A stretch of 64,000 bases of DNA, taken from assembly GCF_013408245.1 (NCBI RefSeq), contig NZ_JACBYS010000001.1, forward strand, positions 496,001-560,000, given 5' to 3'. Numbering within the stretch: the stretch's first letter is position 1; every line of letters starts with the position of its first letter. A program made the translations under genes and the position numbers. Shown piece by piece: positions 7,096 to 15,148 of the stretch. This DNA comes from Duganella sp. 1224. Its GTDB lineage: Bacteria > Pseudomonadota > Gammaproteobacteria > Burkholderiales > Burkholderiaceae_D. Under the pieces are notes generated by a model, which made no database searches, was not told the origin of the DNA, and was given only the letters and a program-made list of their open reading frames with translations.

Positions 7096-9078
7096 ATGAA
7101 GAAAACCGCATTGACGCTGGCGCTGGTAGCCGGCGTTTTTTCTATCCAGACCAGCCTGGCGCAGCAGGCGCCGCGCTATCCCGCACTGCCGAGCGAAACG
7201 CCGGAGGAGTTCAAGGCGCCGGTCGATAGCTTCGATTATGTCCGCCGCACGGTGATGATACCGATGCGCGATGGCGTCAAACTCAATACCGTTCTGCTGA
7301 TCCCGCGCAAGGCGCGCAACGCGCCGATGCTGTTGACCCGCACGCCGTACAACGCGGCCGAGATGACCGCGCATGCGGAGAATTCGCAGATGGAGTCGGT
7401 GCTGCAGGGGTATGACAATCAGCCGGATGTCATCGTCAAGGGCGGCTATATCCGCGTGGTGCAGGATGTACGCGGCAAGTACGGCTCCGAGGGCGATTAT
7501 GTGATGAACCGTCCCATGGCCGGCTCGCCGTTCAATCCAACCCCGGTCGACCATTCCACCGATGCCTGGGACACCATCGACTGGCTCAGCAAGAATGTGC
7601 CGGAGTCGAACGGCAAGGTGGGCATCATCGGCAGTTCGTATGACGGCTTCCTGCCGCTGATCGCGCTGGTCCATCCGCATCCGGCGCTGAAGGTGGCGGT
7701 GCCGATGAATCCGATGGTCGACGGCTGGCGCGGCGACGACTGGTTCCACCACGGCGCCTTCCGGCAGATTAATATGTCTTACATCCTGGAGCAGGTGGTC
7801 ACGCGCCGCAATGAGGCGCGCTGGTTCACCAGCCATTACGACGATTACGATACCTTCCTGCGTGCCGGTTCGGCCGGCGAACTGGCGCGCCAGCGCGGCG
7901 TGGAGCAGAGCGGCTTCTGGCGCAAGATCGTGGCCCATCCTTCCTATGACGAGTTCTGGCAGAGCCAGGCCGTCGATAAAATCCTGGCGAAGCAGCCGGT
8001 GACGGTGCCGACGCTGCTGGTGCACAGCCTGTACGACGCGGAGGATATCTACGGCGCCATCGCGGTCTACAGGGCGATCAAGCCGAACGACAAGGACAAC
8101 AAGGTGTTCCTGGCGATGGGGCCGTGGAATCATGGCGGCCAGGATGGCGATGGCAGCAAGCTAGGGCCGATCCGCTTCAACAGCGACACGGCGCTGCATT
8201 TCCGCGAGGAGGTGCTGATGCCTTTCCTGGAGCGCTATCTGAAGGACGAGCCGTCGCCGCAGGCATTGGCGGCGAAGATCGCGCCGGTGACGGCGTTCGA
8301 GACCGGCACCAACAAGTGGCGCGCGCTGGACACCTGGCCAGCCGGCTGCGTCAGCGGCTGCTTCATCGCGCCGGCCACCTTGCAGCTGGCGGCGGATGGC
8401 AAGGCGACGCTGACCAACACGGCGCCGGTGCAGTTGAGCAGGCCGGCGCAGCGCAATGGTTACGACGAGTACGTCTCCGATCCGGCCAAGCCGGTGCCGT
8501 ACCGCCAGCGGCCGATTCCACCCTATGGCTATGACGAGGCCAAGGGCCAGACCTGGCCGCGCTGGCTGGTGGACGATCAGCGCGAGGCATCCGGCCGCAC
8601 CGATGTGCTGACCTATACCACCGGCGTGCTGACGGCGCCGGTGAAGATCAGCGGCGAGCCGGTGGCGCACCTGCTGGCCTCCACCAGCGGCACGGACGCG
8701 GACTGGGTGGTCAAGGTGATCGACGTCTACCCGGACCAGGTGGCCTCGCAGCCGGAGTTGGGCGGCTATCAGCTGATGGTGTCGGCCGACATCTTCCGTG
8801 GCCGCTATCGCGAGAGCGCGGCCACGGCAAAGCCGCTGGCGGCCAACACGCCGCTGCCGTATCGCTTTGCGCTGCCGACCGCCAACCACGTGTTCCTGCC
8901 GGGGCACCGCATCATGGTGCAGATCCAGTCCAGCTGGTTCCCGCTGTACGACCGCAATCCGCAGACCTTCGTGCCGAATATCTTCCAGGCCAAGCCTGGC
9001 GACTACAAGAAGGCCACGCAGCGGATTTATCACGACAGCTTTATCGAGCTGCCGCTGGTGGGCGCCAGCGTGAAATAG
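7096..9078 (+). CDS. Secreted CocE/NonD family alpha/beta hydrolase (X-Pro dipeptidyl-peptidase S15)
   Basis: A 660-residue exported hydrolase. An N-terminal Sec signal (MKKTALTLALVAG to a site near SLAQQ, about residue 23) precedes the S15 alpha/beta-hydrolase domain: RDGVKLNTVLLIPR, VVQDVRGKYGSEG, the nucleophile elbow GIIGSSYDGF (S181), the catalytic Asp near HSLYDAEDIYGA and the His in MGPWNHGG. The C-terminal jelly-roll domain (about 430-655) contains the family's LPTANHVFLPGHRIMVQIQSSWFP region. Relatives include cocaine esterase, glutaryl-7-ACA acylase and X-Pro dipeptidyl peptidase; the substrate is not evident. The start at 7096 is set by the signal peptide and by GGAG five bases upstream, which lies inside the palindromic repeat arm. 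Confidence 0.9.
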   Translation: MKKTALTLALVAGVFSIQTSLAQQAPRYPALPSETPEEFKAPVDSFDYVRRTVMIPMRDGVKLNTVLLIPRKARNAPMLLTRTPYNAAEMTAHAENSQMESVLQGYDNQPDVIVKGGYIRVVQDVRGKYGSEGDYVMNRPMAGSPFNPTPVDHSTDAWDTIDWLSKNVPESNGKVGIIGSSYDGFLPLIALVHPHPALKVAVPMNPMVDGWRGDDWFHHGAFRQINMSYILEQVVTRRNEARWFTSHYDDYDTFLRAGSAGELARQRGVEQSGFWRKIVAHPSYDEFWQSQAVDKILAKQPVTVPTLLVHSLYDAEDIYGAIAVYRAIKPNDKDNKVFLAMGPWNHGGQDGDGSKLGPIRFNSDTALHFREEVLMPFLERYLKDEPSPQALAAKIAPVTAFETGTNKWRALDTWPAGCVSGCFIAPATLQLAADGKATLTNTAPVQLSRPAQRNGYDEYVSDPAKPVPYRQRPIPPYGYDEAKGQTWPRWLVDDQREASGRTDVLTYTTGVLTAPVKISGEPVAHLLASTSGTDADWVVKVIDVYPDQVASQPELGGYQLMVSADIFRGRYRESAATAKPLAANTPLPYRFALPTANHVFLPGHRIMVQIQSSWFPLYDRNPQTFVPNIFQAKPGDYKKATQRIYHDSFIELPLVGASVK

Positions 9079-9080
9079 CG

Positions 9081-9656
9081 CTAGCCCTTGCGGCGGCGCC
9101 GCGCCAGCAGCAGCACGGCTGGCGCGCCGAGGCCGAGCATGGCGAACGTGGCCGGCTCGGGCACCGCCGCGACGGCGTTGAGCGTGCCGCGGATTTCGCC
9201 GCCGCCATAGCGCGTGCTGGCGAGGTTGATCCAGGCGGCGCCGCTGCGCAGGCCGGCCAGGAAGGCGGCTTCTGCGCCGGCCGCGTTGCCGCCGTTGGCG
9301 CTCAGGAAGGCGGCGTCCCAGGTGCCGTCAAGGCTGGTGTTGAAACTGTGGTTGTAGGCGCCGGTGCCGACCCCGAGCGGAAAGCCGGGCAGCGCGGCCA
9401 GCGTGTCGCCGGCGCCGGTCCAGGAGATGTTGGCGCCGCTGCTCTGGCCTTGCAGCGCGCTGAAGGCGGCGCCGATCTGCAATACGTGGCTGGCGGCGTC
9501 GAATTCCACCACGGCGACGCCGATGGCCGGCGAACTGTTGCCGGCCTGCTGGCCGGTGAGGATGCTGGTGTAGCCTGTGGCGCTGGCGGTGCCGGCCGCC
9601 GTGGCGGCGCACAGCAGGGCCGCTGCGCCGAGCAGGGCGCGGATGTGTCGTTTCAT
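9081..9656 (-). CDS. CHRD domain protein with PEP-CTERM sorting signal
   Basis: A 191-residue exported protein. The N-terminus MKRHIRALLGAAALLCAATA is a Sec signal ending at TASA. The body (about 28-155) matches the CHRD fold: YTSILTGQQAGNSSPAIGVA, FNTSLDGTWDAAF, and ARYGGGEIRG-like ending ASTRYGGGEIRGTLN. The C-terminus is a textbook PEP-CTERM tripartite tail: VPEPATFAMLGLG, a hydrophobic stretch, and the basic ARRRRKG. Such tails are processed by an exosortase, which must be encoded elsewhere. The start is the ATG at 9656, although the frame continues upstream. It is convergent with the S15 gene, with only 2 bp between the stop codons. Confidence 0.9.
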   Translation of the reverse strand: MKRHIRALLGAAALLCAATAAGTASATGYTSILTGQQAGNSSPAIGVAVVEFDAASHVLQIGAAFSALQGQSSGANISWTGAGDTLAALPGFPLGVGTGAYNHSFNTSLDGTWDAAFLSANGGNAAGAEAAFLAGLRSGAAWINLASTRYGGGEIRGTLNAVAAVPEPATFAMLGLGAPAVLLLARRRRKG

Positions 9657-9714
9657 GATATCCCTCCTGAAAGCTAGGTCTATCTTAGAGCGCTCACCCG
9701 CGCGCGAGTTCCCG

Positions 9715-10596
9715 TCAGAGTTCGGTGCGCAGCGCGAACAGTTCGGGGAACAGCACCACGTCCAGCATCTTGCGCAGGTAGCTGACGCCGGCCGTGCCGC
9801 CGGTGCCGGTCTTGAAGCCGATGATGCGTTCGACCGTGGTGACGTGGCGGAAGCGCCAGAAGCGGAACGCCGTCTCCATGTCGACCAGCTTTTCGGCCAG
9901 CTCGTACAGCGCCCAGTAGCGCGTGGTGTCGCCGTACACCTGCAGCCACGCCTGTTGCACCGAGTCGTCGGCCACGGTCGGCTGGGTCGGATCGGCATTC
10001 AGCCGCTCGGCGGAGATCGGCAGGCCGTGGCGCGCCAGCAGGCGCACCGCCTCGTCGTACAGCGACGGCGTGCGCAGCGATTCCTCCAGCAGCGGGAATT
10101 CCGGCGTGCCGGCGTGGACGTTGAGCAGCGCCGCGTTCTTGTTGCCGAGGATGAATTCGATCTCGCGGTACTGGTAGGACTGGAAGCCGGACGAGGCACC
10201 GAGGTAAGGGCGGATGGCCGTGTATTCGGGCGGCGTCATCGTCGCCAGCACGTCCCAGGCGTGCACCAGCTGGTCCATGATGCGCGCCACGCGCGCCAGC
10301 ATCTTGAAGGCCGGCGGCAGGTCGTCGGCGCGCAGGTGTTCGCGCACGGCGCGCATCTCGTGCAGCATCAGCTTCATCCACAGCTCGCTGGTCTGGTGCT
10401 GGACGATGAACAGCATCTCGTTGTGGTTGGGCGACAGCGGGTGCTGGGCGTGCAGGATCTTTTCCAGGCCCAGGTAGTCGCCGTAGCTCATCTTGTTGCT
10501 GAAGTCCATCTGCGCGCCGTGCCACGCGGCGCCGGCCTCGCCGGCTGGCGCCGCCGCGTGCAGCGGGCAGCCGCTGGCTGGTTTCTGTTCACTCAT
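9715..10596 (-). CDS. kynA: Tryptophan 2,3-dioxygenase
   Basis: A 293-residue haem enzyme that opens the indole ring of L-tryptophan to N-formylkynurenine, the first step of the kynurenine pathway. Family features include [17 protein letters not shown], the haem/substrate segment [40 protein letters not shown], the [32 protein letters not shown] region (the proximal His lies in RHVTTVERI) and the C-terminal [11 protein letters not shown]. The first 30 residues are a variable low-complexity leader. It follows kynU by 18 bp on the same strand. The kynB formamidase that would link the two steps is not in this window. Confidence 0.96.
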   Translation of the reverse strand: MSEQKPASGCPLHAAAPAGEAGAAWHGAQMDFSNKMSYGDYLGLEKILHAQHPLSPNHNEMLFIVQHQTSELWMKLMLHEMRAVREHLRADDLPPAFKMLARVARIMDQLVHAWDVLATMTPPEYTAIRPYLGASSGFQSYQYREIEFILGNKNAALLNVHAGTPEFPLLEESLRTPSLYDEAVRLLARHGLPISAERLNADPTQPTVADDSVQQAWLQVYGDTTRYWALYELAEKLVDMETAFRFWRFRHVTTVERIIGFKTGTGGTAGVSYLRKMLDVVLFPELFALRTEL

Positions 10597-10614
10597 GTTG
10601 TTGATCTCGTTATG

Positions 10615-11856
10615 TCAGGTGACGGCGTCGCGCTTGGCGTCGACGTTGTAATCCTTGCGGTCGAGGATGTCGCGCAGGATCTCGACCGCGTCCCACACGT
10701 CGGCGTAGCTGGTGTATAGCGGCGTGAAGCCGAAGCGCATGATGGCGGGCTCGCGGTAGTCGCCGATGACGCCGCGCGCGATCAGCGCCGCCATCACCGC
10801 GTAACCGTGCGGATGGGTGAAGCTGACCTGGCTGCCGCGACGCGCGTGCTCGCGCGGCGTCACCAGTTCCAGCGGGTGGTGGCCGCAACGCGCTTCCACC
10901 AGTTCGATGAACAGGTCGGTCAGCGCCAGCGACTTGGCGCGGATGGCGGCCATGGTGGTCTGGTGGTGTACGTCCAGGCCGCATTCAACCATCGCCAGCG
11001 ATACCACCGGCTGGGTGCCGCACAGCGCGCGGCCGATGCCGTCGGTCGGGGCGAAATGCGGCGCCATGGCGAACGGCGCGGCGTGGCCCCACCAGCCGGA
11101 CAGCGGCTGCTGGAACGCGGCCTGGTGCTTCTTCGGCACCCAGATGAAGGCCGGCGCGCCGGGGCCGCCGTTCAGGTATTTATAGGTGCAACCCACGGCC
11201 AGGTCGGCGCCATCGGCGTGCAGGTCGACCGGCACCGCGCCGGCCGAGTGGGCCAGGTCCCAGATGATCAATGCGCCAGCCGCGTGGGCGAGGGCGCTGC
11301 TGGCGGCCATGTCGTATTGATAACCGGTGCGGTAGTTGACGTGGGTGAGCATGACGACGGCGGTGTCGGCGCCGATGGCGGCCGACAGTTCATCCGGGCT
11401 GTCGATGAGCTTGATGCTGTAGCCGCGATCGAGCCAGCGGGTCAGGCCTTCAGCCATGTAAATGTCGGTCGGGAAGTTGGCGCGTTCGGTGACGATGACG
11501 CGGCGGGCGCTGTCGGCGGCCTGCATCTGCAGCGCGGCGGCCAGCGCCTTGAACAGGTTGACCGAGGTGGTGTCGGTGACCACCACTTCGCCGTCCAGGC
11601 CGCCGATCAGCGGCGCCAGGCGGTCGCCGAGGCGCTTGGGCAGGTCGAACCAGCCGGCGGTGTTCCAGCTGCGGATCAGGTCGTGGCCCCATTCCTGGGC
11701 GACGACCTGCTGGGCGCGGGCGAGGGCGGCCATGGGGCGGGCGCCGAGGGAGTTGCCATCCAGATAAATAACGCCGGGTGGCAGGTCGAACTGGGCGCGT
11801 AGCGGGGCCAGCGGATCTGCCGCGTCCAGTTCGACGCAGCGATTGCGAGTTGTCAT
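10615..11856 (-). CDS. kynU: Kynureninase
   Basis: A 413-residue PLP enzyme that cleaves L-kynurenine to anthranilate and alanine. It shows [12 protein letters not shown] near residue 30, [10 protein letters not shown] (94-103), the PLP-contacting aspartate D200 in [10 protein letters not shown], the Schiff-base lysine K226 in [11 protein letters not shown], and GWWGH further on. The start is the ATG at 11856 ([10 protein letters not shown]); an open extension to 11967 would run through the palindromic repeat and is unlikely. It is first in a two-gene unit with kynA, so the pair feeds tryptophan carbon to anthranilate, for catabolism or for quinolone-type secondary metabolites. Confidence 0.95.
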   Translation of the reverse strand: MTTRNRCVELDAADPLAPLRAQFDLPPGVIYLDGNSLGARPMAALARAQQVVAQEWGHDLIRSWNTAGWFDLPKRLGDRLAPLIGGLDGEVVVTDTTSVNLFKALAAALQMQAADSARRVIVTERANFPTDIYMAEGLTRWLDRGYSIKLIDSPDELSAAIGADTAVVMLTHVNYRTGYQYDMAASSALAHAAGALIIWDLAHSAGAVPVDLHADGADLAVGCTYKYLNGGPGAPAFIWVPKKHQAAFQQPLSGWWGHAAPFAMAPHFAPTDGIGRALCGTQPVVSLAMVECGLDVHHQTTMAAIRAKSLALTDLFIELVEARCGHHPLELVTPREHARRGSQVSFTHPHGYAVMAALIARGVIGDYREPAIMRFGFTPLYTSYADVWDAVEILRDILDRKDYNVDAKRDAVT

Positions 11857-11902
11857 AGGGGTAATAGCTTGAACATAAAGTTGCAGTTTAACCCGAAAAA
11901 GC

Positions 11903-11932
11903 GGGGTCTGACCCCCTGCGGGGTCAGACCCC
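11903..11932. repeat. REP-like palindrome GGGGTCTGACCCC/GGGGTCAGACCCC
   Basis: Two perfect 13-base inverted arms (11903-11915, 11920-11932) flank a CTGC loop, 46 bp upstream of kynU. The same core recurs as a perfect 28-bp palindrome at 24900-24927 and, diverged, inside the repeat at 6998-7090. Confidence 0.85.
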
Positions 11933-12008
11933 AGACCGGCCAAAGCCGCATGAATGCTCGTTCTCACGGGGTTTTAAAATTTTTTTTCGATTTTTTTCAA
12001 AAAAACCC

Positions 12009-12035
12009 TAAAGTTCCTCAAACCCCCGCCGTTAC
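12009..12035 (+). promoter_or_regulatory. FliA (sigma28)-like promoter, upstream copy
   Basis: TAAAGTTC, an 11-base spacer, and GCCGTTAC at 12028-12035 match the sigma28 consensus TAAAGTTT-N11-GCCGATAA at 13 of 16 positions with the exact spacing. It directly follows an A-rich tract. The same arrangement recurs 109 bp downstream. Confidence 0.65.
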
Positions 12036-12117
12036 CGTTCTTAGATACGCAGCACTGCGTGTATCGAACGCCCGGGCAGGCAACCGAAAAATTTTTAAAA
12101 ATTTTTCTCAAGAACCC

Positions 12118-12144
12118 TAAAGTTCTCCAACAGGCTGCCGTTAC
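12118..12144 (+). promoter_or_regulatory. FliA (sigma28)-like promoter, downstream copy
   Basis: TAAAGTTC, 11 bases, and GCCGTTAC at 12137-12144, the same two boxes as the copy at 12009, again after an A/T tract. It points to flhD, whose start is 279 bp downstream. Flagellin promoters commonly have this form; finding it before flhDC is unusual. Confidence 0.65.
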
Positions 12145-12267
12145 CGGGTTAGATGTCGCAAAAAAGAGTCGCGTTGTCGCTTTATTTTTCGATTTAAAAA
12201 GGGATGTTTTTGAAACTTGTATCCCGCAAGAAACCTACGCCGCAAGGGCGTAGATGCTGATCTGCGA

Positions 12268-12286
12268 GTGTTTGTAAGACAAACAC
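12268..12286. promoter_or_regulatory. Perfect inverted repeat GTGTTTGT-AAG-ACAAACAC
   Basis: Two 8-bp arms around a 3-base centre lie 137 bp upstream of the flhD start and downstream of both FliA-like promoters. It could be an operator for a dimeric regulator or a leader hairpin controlling flhDC. No regulator is assigned. Confidence 0.4.
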
Positions 12287-12423
12287 CGACAGGTCGCGCC
12301 CGCTATTTCCCGACGAAAAATACGGAGAGTCACCTCTTCTCGTGTTTTTGTTGCTCAAGCAGAATGTATCTCAACGGAAACGCAAACGTGTTCCGACAGA
12401 GAGAAAACGCAAGGAGTGGGAAA

Positions 12424-12741
12424 ATGACTGCAAACGACATGATGGCTGAAATCCGCGACGCCAACCTGAGCTACCTGATGCTGGCCCAGCAGATGATCCG
12501 CTCCGATAAAGCCACCGCAATCTTCCGTCTCGGCATTGCCGCTGAAATCGCCGACCTGATCGAAGGCATGAGCAACGCCCAAATCCTCAAGCTGGCTGGC
12601 GGCAACATGATGCTGGCCCGTTTCCGCTTCGACGACAGCGCCATCCTGTCGATGCTGACCAACTACAACAAGGACCGCGTGCTGGCCCAGTCGCACGCCG
12701 CCATCCTGATGGCCGGCCAGCCGGTCGAAGAAATCGTTTAA
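12424..12741 (+). CDS. flhD: Flagellar transcriptional activator FlhD
   Basis: A 105-residue subunit of the FlhD4C2 master regulator that switches on class II flagellar genes. The sequence MTANDMMAEIRDANLSYLML, followed by AQQMIRSDKATAIFRLGI and the DSAILSMLTNY segment, is characteristic. The ATG at 12424 has GGAG seven bases upstream; the longer open frame (to 12217) lacks such a site. flhC follows after 27 bp. In-cluster position before motAB and che is the usual betaproteobacterial order. Confidence 0.95.
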   Translation: MTANDMMAEIRDANLSYLMLAQQMIRSDKATAIFRLGIAAEIADLIEGMSNAQILKLAGGNMMLARFRFDDSAILSMLTNYNKDRVLAQSHAAILMAGQPVEEIV

Positions 12742-12768
12742 TCGCTGTCAGCGTTCGGAGCCCCCATC

Positions 12769-13314
12769 ATGGCCACCAAGAAGAGTGTTGTGTCGGAAGC
12801 CCAGGAAATCCAACTGGCGATTGAACTGATTCAGTTGGGCGCGCGCCTGCAGTTGCTGGAGTCGGAAGTGTCGCTGTCGCGCGAGCGCCTGCTCAAGCTG
12901 TACAAGGAGCTGAAGGGCGTGTCGCCGCCGAAGGGCATGCTGCCGTTCTCGACCGACTGGTTCCTGACCTGGCAGCCGAATATCCATTCCTCGCTGTTCA
13001 TCAACATCCACAACTTCCTGGTCACCCACGCCGGCGCCACCGGCATCGAGGCGGTCATGAAGGCCTACAAGCTGTACCTTGAACAAATGCCGCCGGAGCC
13101 GGGCGAGGAGCCGCTGCTGTCGCTGACCCGCGCCTGGACGCTGGTGCGCTTCTTCAGCAGCAAGATGCTGGACACCGCCCCGTGCACCAAGTGCCAGGGT
13201 AAGTTCGTGGTCAACGCCATGGACCTGCACGGCAGCTATGTCTGCGGCCTGTGCCACATGCCTTCGCGCGCCGGCAAGACCAAGAAAATCCGCGAAGAGG
13301 CCCTGGCGGCCTGA
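12769..13314 (+). CDS. flhC: Flagellar transcriptional activator FlhC
   Basis: A 181-residue partner of FlhD that contributes most DNA contacts. Four cysteines in the C-terminal part (C139 and C142 in CTKC, C159 and C162 in CGLC) form the known structural zinc site of FlhC. Upstream, QLAIELIQLGARLQLLESE is the typical N-terminal helix. A CGGAG ribosome site lies 10 bases before the ATG. Together with flhD it forms the operon that governs the following motility genes. Confidence 0.95.
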   Translation: MATKKSVVSEAQEIQLAIELIQLGARLQLLESEVSLSRERLLKLYKELKGVSPPKGMLPFSTDWFLTWQPNIHSSLFINIHNFLVTHAGATGIEAVMKAYKLYLEQMPPEPGEEPLLSLTRAWTLVRFFSSKMLDTAPCTKCQGKFVVNAMDLHGSYVCGLCHMPSRAGKTKKIREEALAA

Positions 13315-13334
13315 ATCCCGGGCATAATACGCCC

Positions 13335-14120
13335 GTGACCTTATCTTCCCTGCAACGCCTTGCCCGCGCGCCCGCCGTGCGGGCCATGCTGATCCAATGC
13401 GGCGCACTGCCGCTGACGCTGGCCATCATTTATGTGATGGCCAGTTTTCGTTTCCCCGTCGACTATCTGACCGTGGCCGTGCTGCAGGGGCTGCTGGCGG
13501 CCGCGCTGACCTGGAAGCTGGCGCTGGCGCCCTGGTGGCGCGCCATCCAGTTGCTGTTTCCGCTGGCGGTGCTGACCGCGCTGGCGCTGCATCTGCCGTC
13601 GTGGCTGGCCGGCGCGGTCTTCCTGCTGCTGCTGGGCTGGTACTGGTCGACCTTCCGCACCCAGGTGCCGTATTACCCGTCGGGGCCGGCCGTGTGGGAT
13701 GCGGTGCGCCAGTTGCTGCCGCGCCAGGGGCGGGACGGCCAGGCGCCGCGCGCGATCGACATCGGCAGCGGCCTCGGCGGCCTGAGCCTGTACCTGGCGC
13801 GGGTGCGGCCCGACGCCGACATCTGCGGCATCGAGCTGGCGCCGCTGCCGTGGCTGGTGAGCTGGCTGCGCGCGCGGCTGGCCGGCAGCCGCGCGCGCTT
13901 CGTGCGGGGCGACTACGAGCGCCTGGATTTCAGCCAGTTCGACCTGGTGTTCGCCTATCTGTCGCCGGCCGCCATGTCCGGATTGTGGCGCAAGGCGGTG
14001 GCTGAAATGTGTCCTGGATCGATGCTTGTGAGCTATGAATTTATCGTCAAGGAAAGATCACCGGATAGCATCATTGATGCCACAGAGGGAGGAGTTCCCC
14101 TCTATATATGGTACTTTTAA
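13335..14120 (+). CDS. Membrane-anchored class I SAM-dependent methyltransferase-like protein
   Basis: A 261-residue protein if the GTG at 13335 is used. Three or four hydrophobic segments fill residues 15-105 (ALPLTLAIIYVMASF, LTVAVLQGLLAAALTW, LLFPLAVLTALAL, AVFLLLLGWYW). A Rossmann methyltransferase core follows, with AIDIGSGLGGLSLYLAR as the SAM-binding motif I near residue 145 and an acidic ICGIEL end of strand 2. The C-terminal part is short for the family, so catalysis is not assured. It sits between flhC and motA, an odd place for a methyltransferase. A CATAATAC box just before the start suggests its own promoter. The start is uncertain; an ATG at 13386 is possible. Confidence 0.7.
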   Translation: MTLSSLQRLARAPAVRAMLIQCGALPLTLAIIYVMASFRFPVDYLTVAVLQGLLAAALTWKLALAPWWRAIQLLFPLAVLTALALHLPSWLAGAVFLLLLGWYWSTFRTQVPYYPSGPAVWDAVRQLLPRQGRDGQAPRAIDIGSGLGGLSLYLARVRPDADICGIELAPLPWLVSWLRARLAGSRARFVRGDYERLDFSQFDLVFAYLSPAAMSGLWRKAVAEMCPGSMLVSYEFIVKERSPDSIIDATEGGVPLYIWYF

Positions 14121-14193
14121 GCATCATTTGACGTTATTCACTTGCCCGTGCCCCCCTAGTCAGGCTATTGTAGTTCTATATGTAAATTCTTGA

Positions 14194-14229
14194 AAAACCG
14201 GCCCCTTTTTTCACAATGTGGCCGGTTTT
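14194..14229. terminator. Stem-loop before motA
   Basis: AAAACCGGCC (14194-14203) and GGCCGGTTTT (14220-14229) are perfect 10-base inverted repeats around a 16-base loop that itself contains a T run. It could end the flhDC/methyltransferase transcript or fold in the motA leader. It lies 21 bp before the motA start. Confidence 0.45.
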
Positions 14230-14250
14230 CGCTCTGGGGAGTCAGGACAC

Positions 14251-15111
14251 TTGTTAGTCATCATTGGATATGTAGTGGTCATCGTCGGCGTGTTCGGCGG
14301 TTACGCCGCCAGCGGCGGGCACATGGCCGTGCTGATCCAGCCGCTGGAGCTGGTCATGATCGGCGGCGGCGCGCTTGGCGCTTTCCTGGTTGGCAACAAT
14401 GGCAAGACGCTCAAGGCCACGCTGGGCGCGCTGCCGACGCTGTTCAAGGGCTCGCGCTACACCAAGGACCTGTACATGGAGCTGATGTCGCTGCTGTTCG
14501 ACGTGCTGTCCAAGGTGCGCAAGGAAGGCCTGATGTCGATCGAAGGCGATATCGACAGCCCGGAGCAGAGCCCGCTGTTCAGCAAGTACCCGACCGTGCT
14601 GGAAGACCACCACATCGTCGAGTTCATGACCGACTACCTGCGCCTGATGGTGTCCGGCAACATGGACGCGTTCCAGATCGAGAACCTGATGGACATCGAG
14701 ATCGAGACCCACCACCACGAGGGTGCCGCGCCGGCCCACGCCATCGCCAAGCTGGGCGACGGCATGCCGGCCTTCGGTATCGTGGCGGCGGTGATGGGCG
14801 TGGTGCACACGATGGAGTCGGTCGGCCTGCCGCCGGCCGAGCTGGGCATTTTGATCGCCCACGCGCTGGTCGGCACCTTCCTCGGTATTCTGCTGGCCTA
14901 CGGCTTCGTCGGTCCACTGTCCAGCCTGCTGGAGCAGAAGCTGGAGGAATCGACCAAGATGTACCAGTGCGTCAAGGTCACGCTGCTGGCCAGCCTGAAC
15001 GGCTACGCGCCGGCGCTGGCGGTGGAGTTCGGCCGCAAGGTGCTGTACTCGACCGAGCGCCCGACCTTCAACGAGCTCGAAGACCACATCAAGAAATCCA
15101 AGTCGAAGTAA
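14251..15111 (+). CDS. motA: Flagellar motor stator protein MotA
   Basis: A 286-residue inner-membrane stator subunit that, with MotB, conducts protons and drives flagellar rotation. The TTG at 14251 is chosen because MotA proteins begin with the first transmembrane helix (LVIIGYVVVIVGVFGGYAAS), the length then matches the family, and GGGGAG stands nine bases upstream. Four transmembrane segments are visible, two near the N-terminus and two at about 165-220 (PAFGIVAAVMGVVHTMESVG and AHALVGTFLGILLAYGFVGP). The cytoplasmic loop carries the charged MSIEGDIDSPEQS segment. motB follows after 37 bp. Confidence 0.93.
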   Translation: MLVIIGYVVVIVGVFGGYAASGGHMAVLIQPLELVMIGGGALGAFLVGNNGKTLKATLGALPTLFKGSRYTKDLYMELMSLLFDVLSKVRKEGLMSIEGDIDSPEQSPLFSKYPTVLEDHHIVEFMTDYLRLMVSGNMDAFQIENLMDIEIETHHHEGAAPAHAIAKLGDGMPAFGIVAAVMGVVHTMESVGLPPAELGILIAHALVGTFLGILLAYGFVGPLSSLLEQKLEESTKMYQCVKVTLLASLNGYAPALAVEFGRKVLYSTERPTFNELEDHIKKSKSK

Positions 15112-15148
15112 GCCATGCCGCACTTTGTTAACCGCTTAAGGATGAATC

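Larger units (their letters stand above)
11933..12423. other. Long intergenic region upstream of flhD with duplicated promoter module
   Basis: No gene is supported in this 491-bp stretch. It is strikingly AT-rich with A and T runs at 11974-12005 and 12087-12108. Two diverged copies of a module (A/T tract, then a FliA-like promoter) lie 109 bp apart. A 19-bp inverted repeat at 12268-12286 follows in what would be the flhD leader. The second promoter would give a leader of roughly 270 nt. Confidence 0.6.
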
